The notes under the pieces are model-generated. The model made no database searches. It was not told where the DNA came from and saw nothing but the letters and a program-made list of their open reading frames with translations. From Roseibium salinum (lineage in GTDB: Bacteria; Pseudomonadota; Alphaproteobacteria; Rhizobiales; Stappiaceae), in assembly GCF_026240905.1 (NCBI RefSeq), contig NZ_JAPEVI010000003.1, forward strand, positions 558,001 through 622,000: a stretch of 64,000 nt of DNA, in the 5' to 3' direction. Position numbers and translations under genes: made by a program. Positions 1 to 9,045 of this stretch are shown here, piece after piece; positions within the stretch are counted from its first letter, which is position 1, and each line of letters opens with the position of its first letter.

Positions 1-886
1 GGTGCCGCTCATCGACTGGACGCCGTTTTTCGCCACCTGGGAAATCAAGGGGCGCTATCCGGCCGTTCTGACCGACAACCGCTACGGCCCGGCGGCGAAA
101 GCGCTTTACGACGATGCACGGCGCATGCTTGACGAGATCGTTGAAAATAAGCTGCTGACGGCCAACGGCGTTGCCGCCCTCTGGCCGGCAAACGCCGTTG
201 GCGACGATATCCGCATCTTTTCCGACGAGAACCGGAGCGACACTCTGGGGACCTTCCACACGCTGCGCCAGCAGATGACCAGAACCGCCGGCGGGCGGGC
301 CAATGTCGCGCTGAGCGACTTCGTGGCACCGCTCGACAGCGGCATCAAGGACTGGATCGGCGGCTTTACTGTCACCGCCGGACACGGTGAGGACATTCTG
401 GCGGCCCGCTATGCGCGGGAAGAGGACGATTACAACAAGATCCTCTCCCAGGCTCTTGCCGATCGCCTGGCGGAAGCCTTCGCCGAAAAGCTGCATCAGA
501 TCGTGCGGAAGGATCTCTGGGGCTACGCCCCGGACGAAAACCTGTCGATCGAGGACACTATCGCGGAGAAGTACCAGGGCATCCGTCCGGCCGCCGGCTA
601 TCCGGCCCAGCCGGATCACACGGAAAAGGACACATTGTTCCGCCTGCTCGATTCCGAACGCCTGACCGGCGTTCAGCTGACGGAAAGCCGGGCAATGCTG
701 CCGGGGTCCTCTGTCTCGGGCCTTTATTTCGGCCATCCGGACAGTCACTATTTCGGCGTCGGCAAGATCGAGAAGGATCAGGTCGAGGACTATGCCGCCC
801 GCAAGGGATGGGATCTCGACTACGCCGAACGCTGGCTGGCTCCGATCCTGAACTACGATCCGGCACGGATGGAAGCCGCCGAGTAG
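1..886 (+). CDS. metH: Methionine synthase MetH, C-terminal part (cut by left edge)
   Basis: This is the last 294 or so residues of cobalamin-dependent methionine synthase; the frame is open at the left edge, so the homocysteine, folate and B12 domains lie outside. What remains is the AdoMet-binding activation domain, which together with a flavodoxin-type donor remethylates oxidised cob(II)alamin. The family's AdoMet-contact motif RPAxGYP is visible as RPAAGYP near residue 197, followed by the conserved SVSGLYFGHPDSHYF segment near residue 238. The reading frame ends in a stop at 884-886 and is followed by a clear intrinsic terminator, so this is the 3' end of the transcript. Identification is firm; nothing looks broken in the visible part. 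Confidence 0.95.
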   Translation, partial: VPLIDWTPFFATWEIKGRYPAVLTDNRYGPAAKALYDDARRMLDEIVENKLLTANGVAALWPANAVGDDIRIFSDENRSDTLGTFHTLRQQMTRTAGGRANVALSDFVAPLDSGIKDWIGGFTVTAGHGEDILAARYAREEDDYNKILSQALADRLAEAFAEKLHQIVRKDLWGYAPDENLSIEDTIAEKYQGIRPAAGYPAQPDHTEKDTLFRLLDSERLTGVQLTESRAMLPGSSVSGLYFGHPDSHYFGVGKIEKDQVEDYAARKGWDLDYAERWLAPILNYDPARMEAAE

Positions 887-914
887 GGGCTGGCGGACTG
901 CTGAAACAACACGG

Positions 915-949
915 ACCTTCCGCGGATCTCTGCGGAAGGTTTTTGTTTT
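915..949 (+). terminator. Intrinsic terminator of metH
   Basis: A perfect 9-bp stem (ACCTTCCGC at 915-923 pairing with GCGGAAGGT at 932-940) with an 8-nt loop is followed directly by TTTTGTTTT. It begins 29 bases after the metH stop. The convergent ArsR gene ends at 965, so the structure separates the two units. Confidence 0.85.
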
Positions 950-964
950 CGTGGCCGTCGGACG

Positions 965-1654
965 TCAGCCGAGCGGAAACAACCTGCCGAGCTCGGCGCT
1001 TCCCTTCGGCGAGATATGCACGACACGGCTGTCGTTTTCCCGGCGCAGCCAGCCGTTTTCCTGAAACCGGTCCAGCAAAGCCGCTCCCAGGCTGCCTGCC
1101 AGATGATTGCGCCGTTCGCTCCAGTCGAGGCATGCACGGCACAAAGGGCGGCGGCTGCCGGCAAGCGTGTCCAGGTCTATCCCCAGGCCGGATACGAATT
1201 TGCTGCCTGCAGAGGTCAGGCCGAGCCCGCCCTTGTCCCGGGAAACGGACAGGAAGCCGCGTGTTTCGAGGCTGTCGAAGATCCGCACCGCCATGTCACC
1301 GGCAAGATGGTCGTAGCAGACCCTTGCCGAGCGCATTGCAATGTCGTTCGGGCCGGTGCGGGTGCGCAGGTGCCCCTTGCGGGCGGCAAGGCCCATGAGG
1401 GATTCAAGAACCGCGCCGACCTCGGGGCCGGCCAGGGTGAAGTAGCGGTGGCGGCCCTGCTTGGTCTGGCCCAGCAGGCCACCATCCATCAGCTTTTTCA
1501 GATGCGAGCTGGCGGTCTGGCCGGTGATCCCGGCTTCCGCGGCAAGTTCCGTCGCCGTCAGCGCCTTGCCGCTCATCAGGGCACCGAGAATGTTTGCGCG
1601 GGCAGGGTCGCCAATCAGTGCACCGATCCGCGCGATGTCCGGTCCGTCTTTCAT
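965..1654 (-). CDS. ArsR-family winged-helix transcriptional regulator
   Basis: A 229-residue regulator with an ArsR/SmtB-type winged helix at residues 1-95 ([15 protein letters not shown], then the recognition helix region [18 protein letters not shown], then the wing with GRHRYF). The C-terminal 120 residues form an extra domain with a [11 protein letters not shown] segment carrying a close Cys pair; this long-tailed class is common in alphaproteobacteria and usually annotated only as helix-turn-helix protein. The start is preceded by GAGG at suitable spacing. It is divergent from the NIPSNAP/monooxygenase pair with only 80 bases between the starts, so it most likely controls that pair (inference). 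No classic ArsR metal box (ELCVCDL) is seen. Confidence 0.85.
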   Translation of the reverse strand: MKDGPDIARIGALIGDPARANILGALMSGKALTATELAAEAGITGQTASSHLKKLMDGGLLGQTKQGRHRYFTLAGPEVGAVLESLMGLAARKGHLRTRTGPNDIAMRSARVCYDHLAGDMAVRIFDSLETRGFLSVSRDKGGLGLTSAGSKFVSGLGIDLDTLAGSRRPLCRACLDWSERRNHLAGSLGAALLDRFQENGWLRRENDSRVVHISPKGSAELGRLFPLG

Positions 1655-1734
1655 GGTTCGATCCTCATCGAAGCATCACTGACGCCGACCATGGCACAGA
1701 GGACGCCTCAATGCCACCGGAAAGGAAAGTGCCC

Positions 1735-2061
1735 ATGATCACCTGTTTCATCCGCTATCACATCGACCCGACGAAAAAGCAGGCATTCGAGCAATATGCC
1801 CGCAACTGGGGGCAAGCGATCCCGCGCTGTGGCGCCGATCTGATCGGCTATTTCGCGCCTCATGAAGGCTCCTCGACGCTCGCATACGGGGTCTATTCGA
1901 TCGAGAGCCTTGCCGCCTACGAAGCCTATCGGGCGCGGCTTGCGGCAGACCCGCTCGGACAGGAGAACTATGCATTCGCGCAACGGGAAAAATTCATCTT
2001 GCGGGAAGACCGCACCTTCCTGAAACTGGCCTCCGCACCGCATGGAGGAGACAGGACATGA
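1735..2061 (+). CDS. NIPSNAP-family protein
   Basis: A 108-residue protein of the dimeric alpha/beta barrel (ferredoxin-like) fold, recognised as NIPSNAP-like from the opening strand [20 protein letters not shown], the [20 protein letters not shown] centre, and the closing [12 protein letters not shown] segment. Its biochemical role is unknown; such proteins often accompany monooxygenases. The start is the ATG preceded by GGAAAGGAAAG. The stop overlaps the next gene's start as ATGA at 2058-2061, so the two are translationally coupled, and both lie divergent from the ArsR regulator. Confidence 0.8.
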   Translation: MITCFIRYHIDPTKKQAFEQYARNWGQAIPRCGADLIGYFAPHEGSSTLAYGVYSIESLAAYEAYRARLAADPLGQENYAFAQREKFILREDRTFLKLASAPHGGDRT

Positions 2062-2403
2062 TTGCAGTGATTTTCGAAGTGATCCCGCATGCGGACAAGA
2101 AGCAGAACTATCTCGACATGGCCGCGGAACTGCGGCCGCTTATCGAGGCGATCGACGGATTCTGTATCGGTCGAGCGGTTTCAGAGCCTGACGAATCCTG
2201 AAAAGCTGCTGTCCATCTCCTTTTTCCGGGACGAAGCCGCCCTTGAGGAATGGCGCCGGCTGACCCAGCACCGCAAGGCGCAGCGGGTCGGGCGCACGAG
2301 CTATTTCAAGGATTACCGGCTGCGGGTCGCCCATGTGCTTCGCGATTACGGCATGGAAGAGCGGGAAGAGGCGCCCGAGGACAGCCGCGCGCTCAACGGG
2401 TAG
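2058..2403 (+). pseudogene. Antibiotic-biosynthesis-monooxygenase (ABM) domain protein, frameshifted
   Basis: A small ABM-type dimeric alpha/beta barrel protein. The frame starting at 2058 reads [19 protein letters not shown] up to EAIDGF and then stops after about 47 residues; the rest of the domain (VERFQSL, NPEKLLSISFFRDEAALEEW, YFKDYRLRVAHVLRDYG) is encoded one base over and runs to 2403. Removing one base near 2163 restores GFVSVERFQS, the usual ABM transition. It is therefore either a recent single-base insertion or a sequencing error; the downstream codons show no decay. It overlaps the NIPSNAP gene by ATGA and shares its presumed ArsR control. ABM proteins degrade or oxidise quinones or aromatic compounds; the substrate cannot be read here. 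Confidence 0.75.
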
Positions 2404-2557
2404 CGAACGACCAGGTGATTGTTCGCCACCCATCCTGATGAGCAGCGCAAACGGCGTTGCGCAGGATCCGCCGCATGCCTTTCGAGGCGATCCTGGCGGG
2501 CATCTTCACGATCAGGGTATGAATATTTTCTCCGCTCACAAGCACTTCCAACGACAT
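2393..2557 (-). CDS. Possible small protein (54 aa), doubtful
   Basis: A short frame on the minus strand fills the gap between the ABM gene and the EamA exporter. It starts at an ATG preceded by GGGAG about nine bases upstream, and contains HTLIVKMPARIASKGMRRILR. I do not recognise it. It overlaps the last 11 bases of the ABM gene and would be divergent from the exporter. The only support is the ribosome-binding-like sequence and the otherwise empty 188-bp gap; it may be spurious. Confidence 0.25.
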   Translation of the reverse strand: MSLEVLVSGENIHTLIVKMPARIASKGMRRILRNAVCAAHQDGWRTITWSFATR

Positions 2558-2591
2558 CGCGTCGCAACTCCCTGGCCAGCGTCGATTTTCC

Positions 2592-3512
2592 ATGCAAAAC
2601 CGTTCTTTTGAATATGCGCTTCTGGGCTGCCTCGCCCTGCTTTGGGGCTCGTCCTACATGTGGATCAGCCTGGCACTGGAAACCATTCCTCCGGCAACCC
2701 TCATCGCTGTTCGGGTTAGCTTTGCCGCTCTGGTCCTCGTTGCCATCATGGCGGTGAGGGGCATTCGCATGCCTTTGGATGGTCCGTCCTGGCGGTTGTT
2801 CTTCATCCAGTCGCTGGTCAACAGCACCGGTCCCTGGCTGCTTCTGGCGTGGGGACAGCAATATGCCGGAACCGCGGTTTCCAGCGTGCTGAACTCGACC
2901 TCGCCGCTTTGGGTGTTCGTCTTTTCGTTCCTGATCCTGCAAAGCGGCCAGCGTCCCGGCCCCAGGCAGCTGATCGGCGTCCTTGCCGGATTCGGAGGAA
3001 TCGTCCTGATTGTCGGGGTCGGAGCGCTGAAGGATATCGGCGAGACTCTGGTTCCCCAACTGGCCGTTCTCGCCAGTGCCGCGCTCTATGGCATCGCCGC
3101 ATTGCGAGGGCGTCTTTTCTCCGGTCTGCCGCCGATTGTTCCTGCTGCCGGAACGCTCCTGTGCTCCGCAATCGTGCTGGTTCCGGTGAGCCTAGTAGCC
3201 GACCGGCCGTGGCAACTGTCGCCGGACCTGACCGGCCTGGGGGCTGCTGTGATCCTTGGTATCGCCTGTACCGCGCTGGCGTTTCTGATCTATTTCCGTC
3301 TGCTGACGACACTGGGACCGATGGGCACCGCAAGTCAGGCCTATTTGCGCTCCGGGATCGGTGTGTTCCTCGGGGTCGTGTTCCTCTCCGAGACGCTGGA
3401 CCTGGAAACCTTTGCCGGAATATGCCTTGCCATTTTCGGGGTTGTTCTGATCAACTGGCCGAAAGTCCGGAAACCGCAGATCGCGGCAGCAACTGGCAAG
3501 GAGGTATCATGA
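2592..3512 (+). CDS. EamA-family (DMT superfamily) transporter
   Basis: A 306-residue inner-membrane protein with about ten hydrophobic segments in two EamA repeats (roughly residues 8-140 and 150-292). Repeat hallmarks are visible: WGSSYMWISLALETIPPATLIAVR at the N-terminus (EamA proteins usually begin LLWGSNFV) and SQAYLRSGIGVFLGVVFLSETL in the second repeat. DMT members export metabolites or amino acids; the substrate is unknown. No convincing ribosome-binding site is seen before the ATG. The stop overlaps the following cupin's start (ATGA at 3509-3512), so the two are co-translated, which hints that the cupin handles a related small molecule. Confidence 0.9.
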   Translation: MQNRSFEYALLGCLALLWGSSYMWISLALETIPPATLIAVRVSFAALVLVAIMAVRGIRMPLDGPSWRLFFIQSLVNSTGPWLLLAWGQQYAGTAVSSVLNSTSPLWVFVFSFLILQSGQRPGPRQLIGVLAGFGGIVLIVGVGALKDIGETLVPQLAVLASAALYGIAALRGRLFSGLPPIVPAAGTLLCSAIVLVPVSLVADRPWQLSPDLTGLGAAVILGIACTALAFLIYFRLLTTLGPMGTASQAYLRSGIGVFLGVVFLSETLDLETFAGICLAIFGVVLINWPKVRKPQIAAATGKEVS

Positions 3513-3931
3513 GTATCCTGACTGTCTACGAAGCCGGCTCCCGCCCGTCGAAGCGGGCGAACCCCGACTATTTCACCGGTACGGTGTGGCAGGATCCGGT
3601 CATCGAGGCTCCGGCTCCCGCCCGTGTCCGGGCGCTTCGGGTGACGTTCGAACCGAAGGCGCGGACGAACTGGCACACGCACCCGCTCGGCCAGACACTG
3701 CACGTGCTGGAAGGGGCGGGCTTCGTCCACCTGTGGGGCCAGGAAAAGCTGTCCATCCTGCCCGGTGACGTCATCTGGATCCCGCCGGGCGTGAAGCACT
3801 GGCACGGTGCGGGGCCGCACACGTCGCTGGTCCACCTTGCCATCCAGGAAGCGCTGGACGGGACGACGGCGGACTGGCTGGAGCCGGTTGACGACAAGAC
3901 CTATGCGGGTGAGTTGCAGGCCCGGCGGTGA
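3509..3931 (+). CDS. Cupin-domain protein, mandelonitrile-lyase/carboxymuconolactone-associated type
   Basis: A 140-residue single cupin. Motif 1 is WHTHPLGQTLHVLEGAGFVH (metal-binding His-x-His and later Glu/His) at about residues 51-72 and motif 2 is PGDVIWIPPGVKHWHGA at about 84-100, so all the usual metal ligands are present. The small 'manganese cupin' group of this size includes (R)-mandelonitrile lyases and proteins fused to carboxymuconolactone decarboxylases. It overlaps the EamA exporter by four bases and was chosen to start at the ATG with GGAGG just upstream. Exact substrate unknown. Confidence 0.85.
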   Translation: MSILTVYEAGSRPSKRANPDYFTGTVWQDPVIEAPAPARVRALRVTFEPKARTNWHTHPLGQTLHVLEGAGFVHLWGQEKLSILPGDVIWIPPGVKHWHGAGPHTSLVHLAIQEALDGTTADWLEPVDDKTYAGELQARR

Positions 3932-4101
3932 TGCCGGGCGATTGCCGCCTTCGTTGAGACAGGCCAGGGGAGGCCGGGAGCTCTCCGGCATCCTTGAAGA
4001 ACCGGGCCGCCTCCCGGCGCTGCGCGGCGACATCTTGCGGCAAAGGTCACCCCCATCGCTCAACCATCGTCGCGCAGCCATCGTCGCCCGGCCCCGATCG
4101 C

Positions 4102-5542
4102 TCACCTGCCGACCGGCAGCGTCACTTCCGCTTCCAGCCCGCGGTCGGGCAGGTTTTTCAGCGTGATCGTTCCGCCATGTGCGTGGATGATGGAGCGCGA
4201 GATTGCCAGTCCGAGGCCGATGCCGCCTGTGTCCTCATTGCGGGATTCTTCAAGACGCACAAAGGGTTCGAAGACATCGTTCATCCGCTCTTCGGGAATG
4301 CCCGGCCCGTTGTCGCTGATGCGGATGGCCACTTCGCCGCTCCCCTGGGCGGCGGTGATCGAAACGGATTCGCCATAGCGGATGGCGTTTTCGACGAGGT
4401 TGCGCAGCGCTCGCTTCAGCGCCAGCGGGCGGCAGGAGAGAATGATGCGTTCCTGAATATCGACCGAACAGTCTCGACCCATATCCTGCTGGTCGTCGGC
4501 GAGCGCTTCCAGGATGGCGCCGAGATCGGCCTTTTGCGCCTGTTCCGCGTCGGCCTCGTCGCGCGCAAAGCGCAATGTCGCCTCCGTCATGGCTGCCATT
4601 TCCTCAAGGGTCTCGATCATCTTCTCGCGGTTTTCTTCATCCTCGATGAATTCGGCCCGAAGCCGAAGCGAAGTGATCGGGGTCCTGAGATCATGGCTGA
4701 TCGCCGCCAGCATGCGGGTGCGGTCCTGGACGAAGCGGGTGAGCCGGCCCTGCATTTCGTTGAAGGCTGACGTCAGCGCCTGCACTTCGCCGGGGCCGCT
4801 GGGACGGAGCGGCTCCTGTTCCTCGCCACGGCCGAATTTTTCGGCGGCAACGGCAAGATCCTTGAGCGGCCGCGTGACCCTGCGAACCGCCAGGCCGATA
4901 ATGACCGTGGCTGCAAGCCCCGTCAGGCCCAGCTGGACCAGCAGGGGCAGGAGCCCGCCGGGCGGCGGCCTGTAACTGGTGGCAACGTTCAGCCAGCGGC
5001 CGTCAGGCATCCGGATCGACAGCGACAGATCCTCAGGTTTCTTCATGATCTTGCGCAGGTTGCGCGGCCGCTCGTCTCGCGGGACGGCGCGCCAGCTCGC
5101 AGGGGCTTCCGGCTCGGCCTCCCGCTCCCGCGGGCCGCGCCTCTCGTCGGCATGAATGTTGAGATGGGCGGTCTTCCCCGGGCCGAGATGATCATTGAGA
5201 TAGCCTTCCAGCCGCCGTTCGAACCGCGAGTTGCCCGGTTGCGGAGCAATCGGCGTCTCGCCCAGCCAGAACACCGCGAAGCGGGTGTTGTTGGCCTGGA
5301 CGATCCGGTCCCGCAGGTGTTCGGGCGTATCCTCCAGAAGCTCGGAGACGGAGACGGCCCGCATCAGGAGGTTGTCGCGGGCGGCGGCGACCATCGCGAT
5401 ACGGCGCGAGATCCTGGAAAATCCAGACGCTCAAGGCCTGGGCCGCGACGATGGCCACCAGCAGCAGAACGATGAGCTGCGATGCCAGGGTTCCGGGCCA
5501 CAGATACCGAAAGCTGCGGCGGGCGCGGGTGGTGAGGCTCAT
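4102..5542 (-). pseudogene. EnvZ-like sensor histidine kinase, frameshifted
   Basis: Membrane sensor kinase paired with the OmpR-type regulator whose stop it overlaps (ATGA at 5539-5542). The first part, MSLTTRARRSFRYLWPGTLA then a transmembrane helix ending SVWIFQD, is in one frame; the remainder from about 5412 (RRIAMVAAARDNLLM) is in another. Adding one base near 5411-5416 rejoins them. The rest is complete: periplasmic domain, second transmembrane helix (LGLTGLAATVIIGLAV), HAMP, phospho-acceptor SHDLRTPITSLRLR, N box LVENAIRYGE, G1 ISDNGPGIPEE, G2 GIGLGLAISRSI. As read, translation from 5542 would give only a short fragment. The domain sequence shows no further decay, so a sequencing error or a very recent mutation is likely. 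Confidence 0.85.
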
Positions 5543-6279
5543 TCGGTCTGGTCTTTCACGTCGGCTGCAAACATGTAGCCGCCGCCCCAGACGGTCTTGA
5601 TCATTTTCGGGTCCTTCGGGTCAACCTCGATCTTCCGGCGCAGGCGCGAGACCTGGTTGTCGATCGACCGGTCGAAGACGGCCGGCGTGCGGCCCGTGGT
5701 CAGGTCCAGCAACTGGTCGCGGTTCAGCACCATTTTCGGACGTTTCAGGAAAGCGCAGAGCAACTGGAACTCGCCGCTGGACAATGCCACCGCGGTGCCC
5801 TCCGGGTCCTTCAGTTCGCGCCGGGCGACATTGAGCATCCAGCCGTCGAAATGGAGCATTTCCTGTTCGATCGGATCGCGTTCCCGCGGCGCCAGCGATG
5901 TGCGGCGCAGGACCGCCCGGATGCGGGCGAGCAGTTCGCGCGGGTTGAAGGGTTTGGTCACGTAATCGTCGGCGCCGATCTCGAGTCCTATCACCCGGTC
6001 CGTATCGTCCGCCATGGCCGTCAGGAGGATCACCGGCATGGAGCCGGCTTCCACCAGGTGGCGGCAGAGCGACAGCCCGTCCTCGCCCGGCATCATGATG
6101 TCCAGAACGACAAGATCGACGGAGGCCGCTTTCAAGGCCTTGCGCGCATGGGCGGCGTTTTCCGCGGTACTCGCGCGAAGGCCGTTCCTGATCAGGTAGC
6201 GCGCCAGTGTTTCGCGAATGTCGCGGTGGTCGTCCACCACCAGGATATGCGGACTCGGGTCGCTCACATGCTTCTCCAT
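5539..6279 (-). CDS. OmpR/PhoB-family response regulator
   Basis: Receiver domain at residues 10-125 with acidic pocket VVDDH, phospho-acceptor Asp60 in VVLDIMMPGEDG, LLTAMADD and the KPF Lys motif (YVTKPFNPREL), then an OmpR-type winged helix at about 145-240 (LSSGEFQLLCAFLKRP, DRSIDNQVSRLRRKIE, IKTVWGGGYMF). The ATG at 6279 is used here; a GTG at 6267 preceded by GGAGAAGC is an equally good start, four residues shorter. It is the first gene of the regulator-kinase operon and is divergent from the EF-hand gene with 200 bases between, so it may control that gene (inference). Confidence 0.92.
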   Translation of the reverse strand: MEKHVSDPSPHILVVDDHRDIRETLARYLIRNGLRASTAENAAHARKALKAASVDLVVLDIMMPGEDGLSLCRHLVEAGSMPVILLTAMADDTDRVIGLEIGADDYVTKPFNPRELLARIRAVLRRTSLAPRERDPIEQEMLHFDGWMLNVARRELKDPEGTAVALSSGEFQLLCAFLKRPKMVLNRDQLLDLTTGRTPAVFDRSIDNQVSRLRRKIEVDPKDPKMIKTVWGGGYMFAADVKDQTE

Positions 6280-6480
6280 TCCGGCGGGGTGTTCCCCTGA
6301 TCTATCTGTTTCCGCATTAAAAATAGTACCAGAGGGCAAACGGTGCGAACCGAACTTGTAACAAAGTGTGTCGGTTGGGCCCAGCGGGACAGATGGCGAC
6401 ACTTCGGGCGCGTGCGGAGGGTATTCCTGTGACAATTGCCACCTACCTTCAGTTCATAAACGAACCAAGGAGTTGTTGGA

Positions 6481-7442
6481 ATGAAACCGTTCAAGAAGAT
6501 TGCAATCGCCGCCCTGGCTGCGAGCGTCGCGGGAACCGCGCTGACGGCCGGCCTGTCTGCTTCGGCCCAGAGCGGCCCTGCAGACGCGGACGGGGGCAAC
6601 ACACTCAACAGCCTGCAGGCGAGCGTTTCGCGCATATGGGCCGGCACGGCGGACATGATGATTTCGGCAAGGGGCACGGTCGCCATGGAGGCGGGCGTCA
6701 CTTCGAACGTCTTTTCGAGCGTTTCGACGCCAACGACGACGGCGTGATCACTGAAGCCGAAATCGAGGAAGTCCGGTCCCAGAGCTTCGCATCGGCCGAT
6801 GCCGACGGCAGTGGCGATATCAGCCTGGAGGAAGCCAGGGCTGAATTCCTCACCCGTTCCAACGACCGCATGGTCCGGGCATTTCAGTTCATCGACAAGG
6901 ACGGCGACGGAAGCGTGAGCCAGCAGGAAGCCGATCAGGCGGCCAACCGGATGTTCAACATGCTGGACCGGGACGGCAACGGCACGGTCGAACAGGTCCG
7001 CGGCCAGCGCGGACCGGGCGCGGAAGATGACGAGCGTGGCCGGCGCGGCTCGGGTCACCGATATGGCGGCCATGGCGGCCGGATGTTTCTGGGCATGTTC
7101 GACACCGACGCTGACGGCAAGGTGTCCCGCGAAGATTTCGACGCGCGGCGCGGCGAGCTCTTTGCCCTGGCGGACACGGACGGCGACGGTTCTTTCTCGC
7201 TGGACGACTTCGGTCCGCTGTGGCTGGAAATCAATGAAGGACGCATCGTCAGCATGTTCCAGCGCGCGGATGCCGATGGCAGCCTTGGCATCACCGCCGA
7301 GGAACACGGCAAACGCCTGGACGGGCTGATGGAGCATGCCGACCGCAACAAGGACGGCGTCATCACCAAGGCCGACTTCAAGGGCGGAAAGAACAAAGGC
7401 AAGGGTGGACACAAACACCACCGCGACCATCACCGCGGATAA
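6481..7442 (+). pseudogene. Periplasmic EF-hand calcium-binding protein, frameshifted
   Basis: The start (ATG with AAGGAG upstream) gives a classic signal peptide, KKIAIAALAASVAGTAL to SASAQ, followed by a short linker. The frame then runs astray at a five-G run (6592-6596); inserting one G restores GGQHTQQPAGERFAHMG and joins the frame that continues to 7442. The mature part has a His/Gly-rich linker (GRHGGHDDFGKGHGRHGG) and about eight EF-hand-like loops, among them DANDDGVITEAE, DKDGDGSVSQQE, DTDADGKVSRED, DTDGDGSFSLDD and DRNKDGVITKAD, ending in a Lys/His-rich tail. The protein would be a calcium binder in the periplasm. The homopolymer position makes a base-calling error the first suspicion. 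Confidence 0.8.
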
Positions 7443-7515
7443 TTCCCGGACACTCCAGCGCCCCAACTGGAGCCGTTTCCCCGCCTTACGGCACCTGCCG
7501 AGGCGGGGAAACCGG

Positions 7516-7541
7516 AAGGGAGCCGGCCTCGGCTCCCTTTT
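7516..7541 (+). terminator. Intrinsic terminator after the EF-hand gene
   Basis: Perfect 10-bp stem AAGGGAGCCG / CGGCTCCCTT with a GCCT loop, ending in a short T run. It lies 74 bases past the EF-hand stop and before the next gene's start. Confidence 0.8.
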
Positions 7542-7615
7542 GCCGTTACAGGATTCTCAAGGTTTTCGGGCAATAGTTCCCCCAAGTGAGTTCTGAGTGA
7601 TTTGTGGGGGACATC

Positions 7616-8617
7616 ATGGCCAAACCGGGATTGGAAGAGTTTGTCGCGGCGAAGATTGCCGCCGGGCATGTCAGCGAGGACGACGTCATCACGCTGCGCC
7701 GGTATATTTACGGCGACATGGCCGTTTCCCTGGCCGAGGGGGCAGCGCTCTTCAAGCTGAACAATGCAGGCCTGGATTATGCCGGCACCTGGTACGAACT
7801 GTTTCCCGAAGCGGTTGGCGACATTCTCGTGCATCAGGCAAGGCCGGAAGGCTACGTCTCGCAAGAAAGCGCCGACTGGCTGATTGGCCAGATCACGGCG
7901 GATGGACGCATTTGCACCCGCACGGAACTCGATGCCGTGCTGCATGTCCTGGAAAAGGCCCGGGAGGCGCCGGAGAGCCTCGAGCAGTTCGCCCTAAGGG
8001 CCGTTGCAAAGTCAGTCATCTCCGGAACGGGCGTTACCCGGTCGGGCAACGAACTGAAACCCGGCGTCATTGCCGATGGTGAAGTCGAGTTGCTGCGCAG
8101 GGTGCTTTACGCGGGTGCCGGCAGCCGGGGCATTGCCATTTCAAAGGCGGAAGCGGAAGTTCTTTTCGATCTGAACGACGCCACCATCGAGGCGGAAAAT
8201 GCTCCGGCATGGTCGGAACTGTTCGCAAAGGCGGTTGCCAATTACCTGATGGCTATGTCCGGCTTTACCCCGCCGCCGCGAGAGATCGCGCTGGCCCGCG
8301 AGGACTGGCTGGACCAACCCGGCGGCTTCGACGGCGGGCTCGGCGGGTTCTTCAAGAAAATGTTCGGTGGCGGCGTCGGCGGTATCCGCGAGGCCTATGC
8401 CGACCGGCCCGATCCGTTTGCTGCCCGGGGAGCGGCGATGGAAGCCGAAATCGCGGTCAACGAGGTGGTTACTGAAGACGAAGCTGCCTGGCTGGTGAAC
8501 CGCATCGGCCGCGACGGTGTGCTCCACGAAAACGAAAGAGCGCTCTTGTGCTTCATCCGGGAGGAGAGCCCGAACATCCATCCGGCCCTGCGGCCGCTGA
8601 TGGAGAAGCTGGCCTGA
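7616..8617 (+). CDS. Uncharacterised protein with internally duplicated domain
   Basis: A 333-residue soluble protein that I cannot assign to a named family. It carries an internal duplication: residues about 15-75 (DVITLRRYIYGDMAVSLAEGAALFKLN, then TWYELFPEAVGDIL) match residues about 150-225 (EVELLRRVLYAGA..ISKAEAEVLFDLN, then AWSELFAKAVANYL), and each half is followed by a W-L-x-x-x-I-x-x-D-G unit (DWLIGQITADGRI near 87; AWLVNRIGRDGVL near 295). The D-G units recall TerB/EF-hand-like helical tellurite-resistance modules, but that is only a resemblance. A Gly-rich GGFDGGLGGFFKKMFGGGVGG linker sits at about 240. ATG 7616 was chosen because GGGGG lies just upstream; an in-frame GTG at 7604 is possible. 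Confidence 0.8.
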   Translation: MAKPGLEEFVAAKIAAGHVSEDDVITLRRYIYGDMAVSLAEGAALFKLNNAGLDYAGTWYELFPEAVGDILVHQARPEGYVSQESADWLIGQITADGRICTRTELDAVLHVLEKAREAPESLEQFALRAVAKSVISGTGVTRSGNELKPGVIADGEVELLRRVLYAGAGSRGIAISKAEAEVLFDLNDATIEAENAPAWSELFAKAVANYLMAMSGFTPPPREIALAREDWLDQPGGFDGGLGGFFKKMFGGGVGGIREAYADRPDPFAARGAAMEAEIAVNEVVTEDEAAWLVNRIGRDGVLHENERALLCFIREESPNIHPALRPLMEKLA

Positions 8618-8652
8618 GTTGGACTGAGTTCGACGGGCCGGCAGCCGAAATC

Positions 8653-9045
8653 TCAGAACCACATATCCCGGACCGTTCGCCCGTCACGCGGCAGGTCGTC
8701 CCAGGTCTTCAGGCCGTCGAAATGGTCGATCGGCAGATCCGCGATCGGGTCCGGTTCGGTCAGGCGCACGTTGACCGCCGTCCAGTGGCGACCGTCTTCT
8801 TGTGGTTTCACCGCCACGTAATGGGTGGTGCAACCGCATTTCGGGCAGAAGTGGTAATCAATGGTGCCTCCGGTCTTCCGGTAAGCCCTCGTCTCGCCGG
8901 TCACATCGATGTCGTGATCGATATGGCCGTAAGCCCACAGGACACCAAACCGGCGGCAAGAGGTGCAATTGCAGGCGGTCACCGATTCCGGCATGGTCTT
9001 GAGGATCCATCTGACCCCGCCGCAGTGACATGTTCCTTCCAGCAT
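8653..9045 (-). CDS. GFA-fold (glutathione-dependent formaldehyde-activating-like) protein
   Basis: A 130-residue zinc-binding protein of the Mss4/GFA fold. The two zinc-ligand pairs and the reactive Cys cluster are present: GTCHCGGV near residue 4, ACNCTSCRRFG near 24, and FCPKCGCTTHY near 66. The named enzyme of this family (Gfa) was reported to speed S-hydroxymethylglutathione formation, but most members have no shown activity. The start has GGGAGAAGCGAG upstream. It is divergent from a second, different GFA protein about 300 bases away. Confidence 0.88.
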   Translation of the reverse strand: MLEGTCHCGGVRWILKTMPESVTACNCTSCRRFGVLWAYGHIDHDIDVTGETRAYRKTGGTIDYHFCPKCGCTTHYVAVKPQEDGRHWTAVNVRLTEPDPIADLPIDHFDGLKTWDDLPRDGRTVRDMWF

